Shown in pieces: positions 60,500-64,000 of a stretch of 64,000 nucleotides of DNA. The stretch is from Moringa oleifera (taxonomy: Eukaryota; Streptophyta; Magnoliopsida; Brassicales; Moringaceae), in assembly GCA_021397835.1 (NCBI GenBank), contig JAJFZO010000476.1:496001-560000 (forward strand). The letters are read 5' to 3'. The position numbers and the translations under genes are program-made. How positions within the stretch are numbered: position 1 is the stretch's first letter; each line of letters begins with the position of its first letter. Under the pieces are notes generated by a model. It worked only from the letters and a program-made list of their open reading frames with translations. It was not told the origin of the DNA and searched no databases.

Positions 60500-63400
60500 G
60501 GGAAGCATTTTCCTTTTTCCTACATCAAGGTGTGTTTGCCGCAGGCTTAAGCTATCCATCGTGTTCATATACATGCATTGCCCATATCTGCTGATATTTG
60601 TAGCTGCCAAAGAGGACCCAGCCGCTGGACATGAAAGCGAGTATTGTTGGGCAACTAGTCTTCAGTTGGGGCCTTGCATGTTTTTGCTGCGTCAACACCA
60701 TCTTCTCCTTAATGTACTGGAGAGTTGGAACTGCGTATACCTTTGGAGTTTTACCATGCTAAAGAAGATACATATCGATGATTGGAAGGAACCTGGAGGG
60801 AAGAGAATCTAACCAGGCTGGTCTTTTCTGCTAATACTAGAGGGAAGCAAGCTTTGAACTCAATCTATTCTGCTGTATCATTCATCTTTTTTAATAACAC
60901 AGATTCTGTATTTTGGCTCTCCTTTAATTTTTGTATGCCGCGAGAGCACACACTCAGTCTTTTAGTGCACTAAAACAGGCAAACGCTGATATATAAGCGT
61001 CATTTTCAGTATTTCCATACTCAGGAGGACGCAGTGGCCGCCACAGATGTGCTGAAATTTGTCTATCAAATTGAGGATTATGTTCATTTATGTTTGCTAA
61101 GTTAATCATATCATCAAATTGAGGATGCATTTTTCCAAATGCATAACAGTGAAGGATAAAAATTAAAATAATTAATCAAGATTTTATATATTTATTTTTT
61201 ATCATATTAATATGATAAATTATAAAAATATTTTGTAATTTTTTTAGAAAAAATCAACAATCGTATTAAAAAATCGTTATTAGTACCCGTTTTCTCTTTT
61301 ATTAGGGTCAAGATTTAGGCAATTTGTCAAAAAAGAACACAAGGGTTTCAGTCAAATTCAATAAAGCATCCATTTAATGGAGACATTTGAATCCAAGATT
61401 GCCTTAGATGTTTAATTAATTATATATGCACTTGAATATGGCAAAGGTATTAGTCAATGAACAAATCTTTAACTTCACGATTCAACGTGGCTCCAATTAG
61501 ATCCTTTATTCCTTTTATACAGTCCATTTTTGGCTGGTCTAAAAGTTGTCTAATTAAATTTTTTTAATTGTACTTAAGTTTAACAAAATTATAATAGTAG
61601 TAATAATTTAGTAAAATCAATTATCAAGATTTATTTGTTTTATTTTATATTAATATTTTAAACGATAAATGTTATATAAAATTTTCAAAACTTATCTTAT
61701 CAAAAAATTTAAAATTCAAGATATTTAAATTAAATATCTTATATGCAACAAAATTTGATTTAAAATTTTTTATGAATGTAAAAATCATTCAAGTTAGCAT
61801 CACAAAAAGTTTTAAAATTTTTTTAAGTACTCAAAATATATTTTTAAAAAGTTACATAATTAAATTTTTTTAAAAAAGATCAAAAATAGATATTTCATTT
61901 AAAATTATTCATATTTAAAGAATAAACTTGAAATGAAATAAATAATTTATTGAAATCATTTTTGAGAGATTTCAATCATGAAAACATCTTTAACTTTTAT
62001 AATCATTTATATTAAAGTTTGATTTGATACCAAATTAATAAACATTTAATTTACTATTTTTTAAACATAAATATTTTGATTAATAAAACAAAATAAATAT
62101 TAAAATTTTTAATAATTTTTACATTATTTAAAATTACAAAAATATTATTTACATTTAAAAAAAAAAACAACACAAATTCAACGGATAAGTTAAATCGTGT
62201 ATACATATGGATTGTAGATAGTCAGCGACAAACTCCCGGGCGCCCGACTCCAAGGTCACACCATGACCTTATAGAAGTTTCCTTATGATATTTTACCAAT
62301 TAATTTGAGCCTCCAACCATGTTGCCTCTCCTAATATTTTAGGTCCCTTTATGTATTCTAGGATGTAAGCGCCTGCGTCATGTGGTGTTATAGTATTTCT
62401 ACTATCCCAAGAATGTATAGTAATGAAGAAACCAAAATTTTCCAAATAAGAGAAACAAAAATCACTAATTTTTTTCAACAGGTAGATAATCAAATCTAGC
62501 TCTCATAATTAACTATATTTCTCACTTTTTATAGTATTGTGTTTTTTTTTTCTGGTTTTGTAATAATAAGATTTTGATCTTTAATGAACATGAACTCTTA
62601 CACGTGATTATATGATCATCTAATAAATGAAGTATTAAATTGGCTTGTCTTCTATTGGAGTTAGAACGTTTCTATCACGGGTTTCGTATAAAATCTGACA
62701 TAGCAGAAAATCATGTTTATGTATTTATCTTATATACTTGTTTGTGAGTGTTAAAAAAATTATAATATGTGATAATTTAACAAAATTAATATTTAAATTT
62801 TTGTAAATTAATATGTGATTTTGTATTTATATATGATCATTTAATAAATTTAATATAATTTTTATAAATATTAATGATTTTAAGTATACGATATGTGCAT
62901 ATAATTTTTATTTGCGTAATTATTAATTATTAAAAATAAATAAAATATTTGTTTGCATCTCTTTAAATATTTATATTACATAAAAAAATTAATTTTAAAA
63001 TTAATTTTATTTATTTTGATAATATTTTTGAAAAAAATTAAAACAATTATATATATATAAATAAAAAAATCTTATCAAAAAATTGTATCGTTTAACAGTA
63101 AATACATATGCTTCCATTAGGCAACAATAACGGTATGGTGCTTCGTTGTCTTGATGAGGTAAAGACCATTTGGAGGTCACATGAAGAGGCTGCGGACGGG
63201 AAACATGCATTGTTGTGTATATTACTGGAAGGGAACAAATCTCTCTCTCTCTCTAACAGCACGTCCCTATGTGATGTAACACCGCACATGCACGTACAGA
63301 CAACTATGCGTCTTTATAATTAAAGATATATTACATGTCTTTGACTTTTTTTAATTTACTTCTTCTTTTAATATCTTTAATTCACATATATATATATATA

Positions 63401-64000
63401 AAATCTCTTTCAATTTAATAAATTTTAAAATTTATATACATTTATGTATTTACGAAGAGACGTAGATATTCAATACAAGTCATTCCTAAAAGATCTTATC
63501 CACAAAGTTAAAGTACCCATCAATATGTGTTGAATTTAAATTTTCTTTTTATTTAGGTTAGCGTTGATCTTTTGATAATATGATAACATGTAATAATTTA
63601 ATAAAATTATTAATTATTTTTTATATTAATATAATAAAATAATAAAATATATTTTTAATATTTTAATAAAAATTTTTGTTATATTTTTAATATAACAAAA
63701 AATTGATTATATATATATATATATATCTTATGCATTAATGTTTGTTTGTTAAAATACTATGCGGCTAGTGGCTTAGTGCGATTCTAACATGTGGATGATT
63801 TTACGCGAACATGCTTGTCACCATACATGAGTATATATGCAACTTGGGAGAAACAGATGAACTTGCCAAAAGGTCGTTGAACTAAACATATGCTTTATCG
63901 CCCTAATTAATATTCATTCAACTTGGGATAGCTAGAGATCAAAATTATCAAAATCATGTCGGACCGTTCGAATTTAAGTTCCAAAGATTAATGCTATCTG
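60500..64000. other. Gene-poor AT-rich right end of the window
   Basis: 60.5-61.1 kb is moderately complex sequence with short frames only. 61.13-62.17, 62.74-63.08 and 63.33-63.73 kb are very AT-rich. A small less AT-rich island at 63.1-63.32 kb has a 71-codon frame with a CT microsatellite and no recognisable product. No gene is supported. Confidence 0.5.

Noticed and set aside
63108..63323. 71-codon plus-strand frame near the right edge
   Set aside because: It contains a CT microsatellite, has no recognisable domain and sits alone in AT-rich DNA.
1..64000. CRISPR arrays, bacterial operons, ribosome binding sites
   Set aside because: The genes are spliced plant genes; no regularly spaced identical repeats or bacterial signals are present.

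Overview
The window is nuclear DNA of a eudicot plant, probably a rosid or other woody dicot. It has compact coding exons bounded by GT-AG introns, very AT-rich intergenic DNA, and genes whose closest remembered relatives are Arabidopsis proteins. I cannot name the species. There is no CRISPR array, operon or bacterial feature, and no tRNA or rRNA gene that I can support.

Six genes could be rebuilt exon by exon with consistent reading phase. From left to right: (1) the 5' part of an ARF-GAP with a BAR domain, AGD3/VAN3-like, minus strand, running off the left edge; (2) a TSSC4-like protein (U5 snRNP assembly family), plus strand; (3) an ASR3-type trihelix transcriptional repressor, minus strand; (4) a three-RRM Mei2-like RNA-binding protein of the AML1/AML4 type, plus strand; (5) an otubain-like deubiquitinase (OTUB1), minus strand; (6) ARPC2, the p34 subunit of the Arp2/3 complex, plus strand. 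These are unrelated housekeeping and regulatory genes. AGD3 (vesicle traffic) and ARPC2 (actin nucleation) both affect cell shape and polarity, but nothing suggests a functional cluster.

Between ASR3 and the Mei2-like gene lies a seventh locus that I could not identify (minus strand, about 26.5 to 21 kb). Three phase-compatible exons at 22.9-23.4 kb encode a continuous 107-residue stretch. A hydrophobic exon pair sits at 24.3-24.8 kb. A candidate promoter near 26.4-26.6 kb carries a TATA box, a telo box and a site II motif. This is the best candidate for an undescribed gene in the window.

Mobile DNA: a 1.1 kb insertion flanked by perfect 36-bp direct repeats (21.6-22.8 kb); a transposon-derived block with inverted repeat arms in ARPC2 intron 4 (about 50.9-54.6 kb); and a decayed LINE in ARPC2 intron 7 (about 56.2-57.8 kb). 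Long stretches at 5.6-9.1, 15.6-20.9, 43.5-45.8 and 61-64 kb are AT-rich intergenic DNA with no gene I can support.
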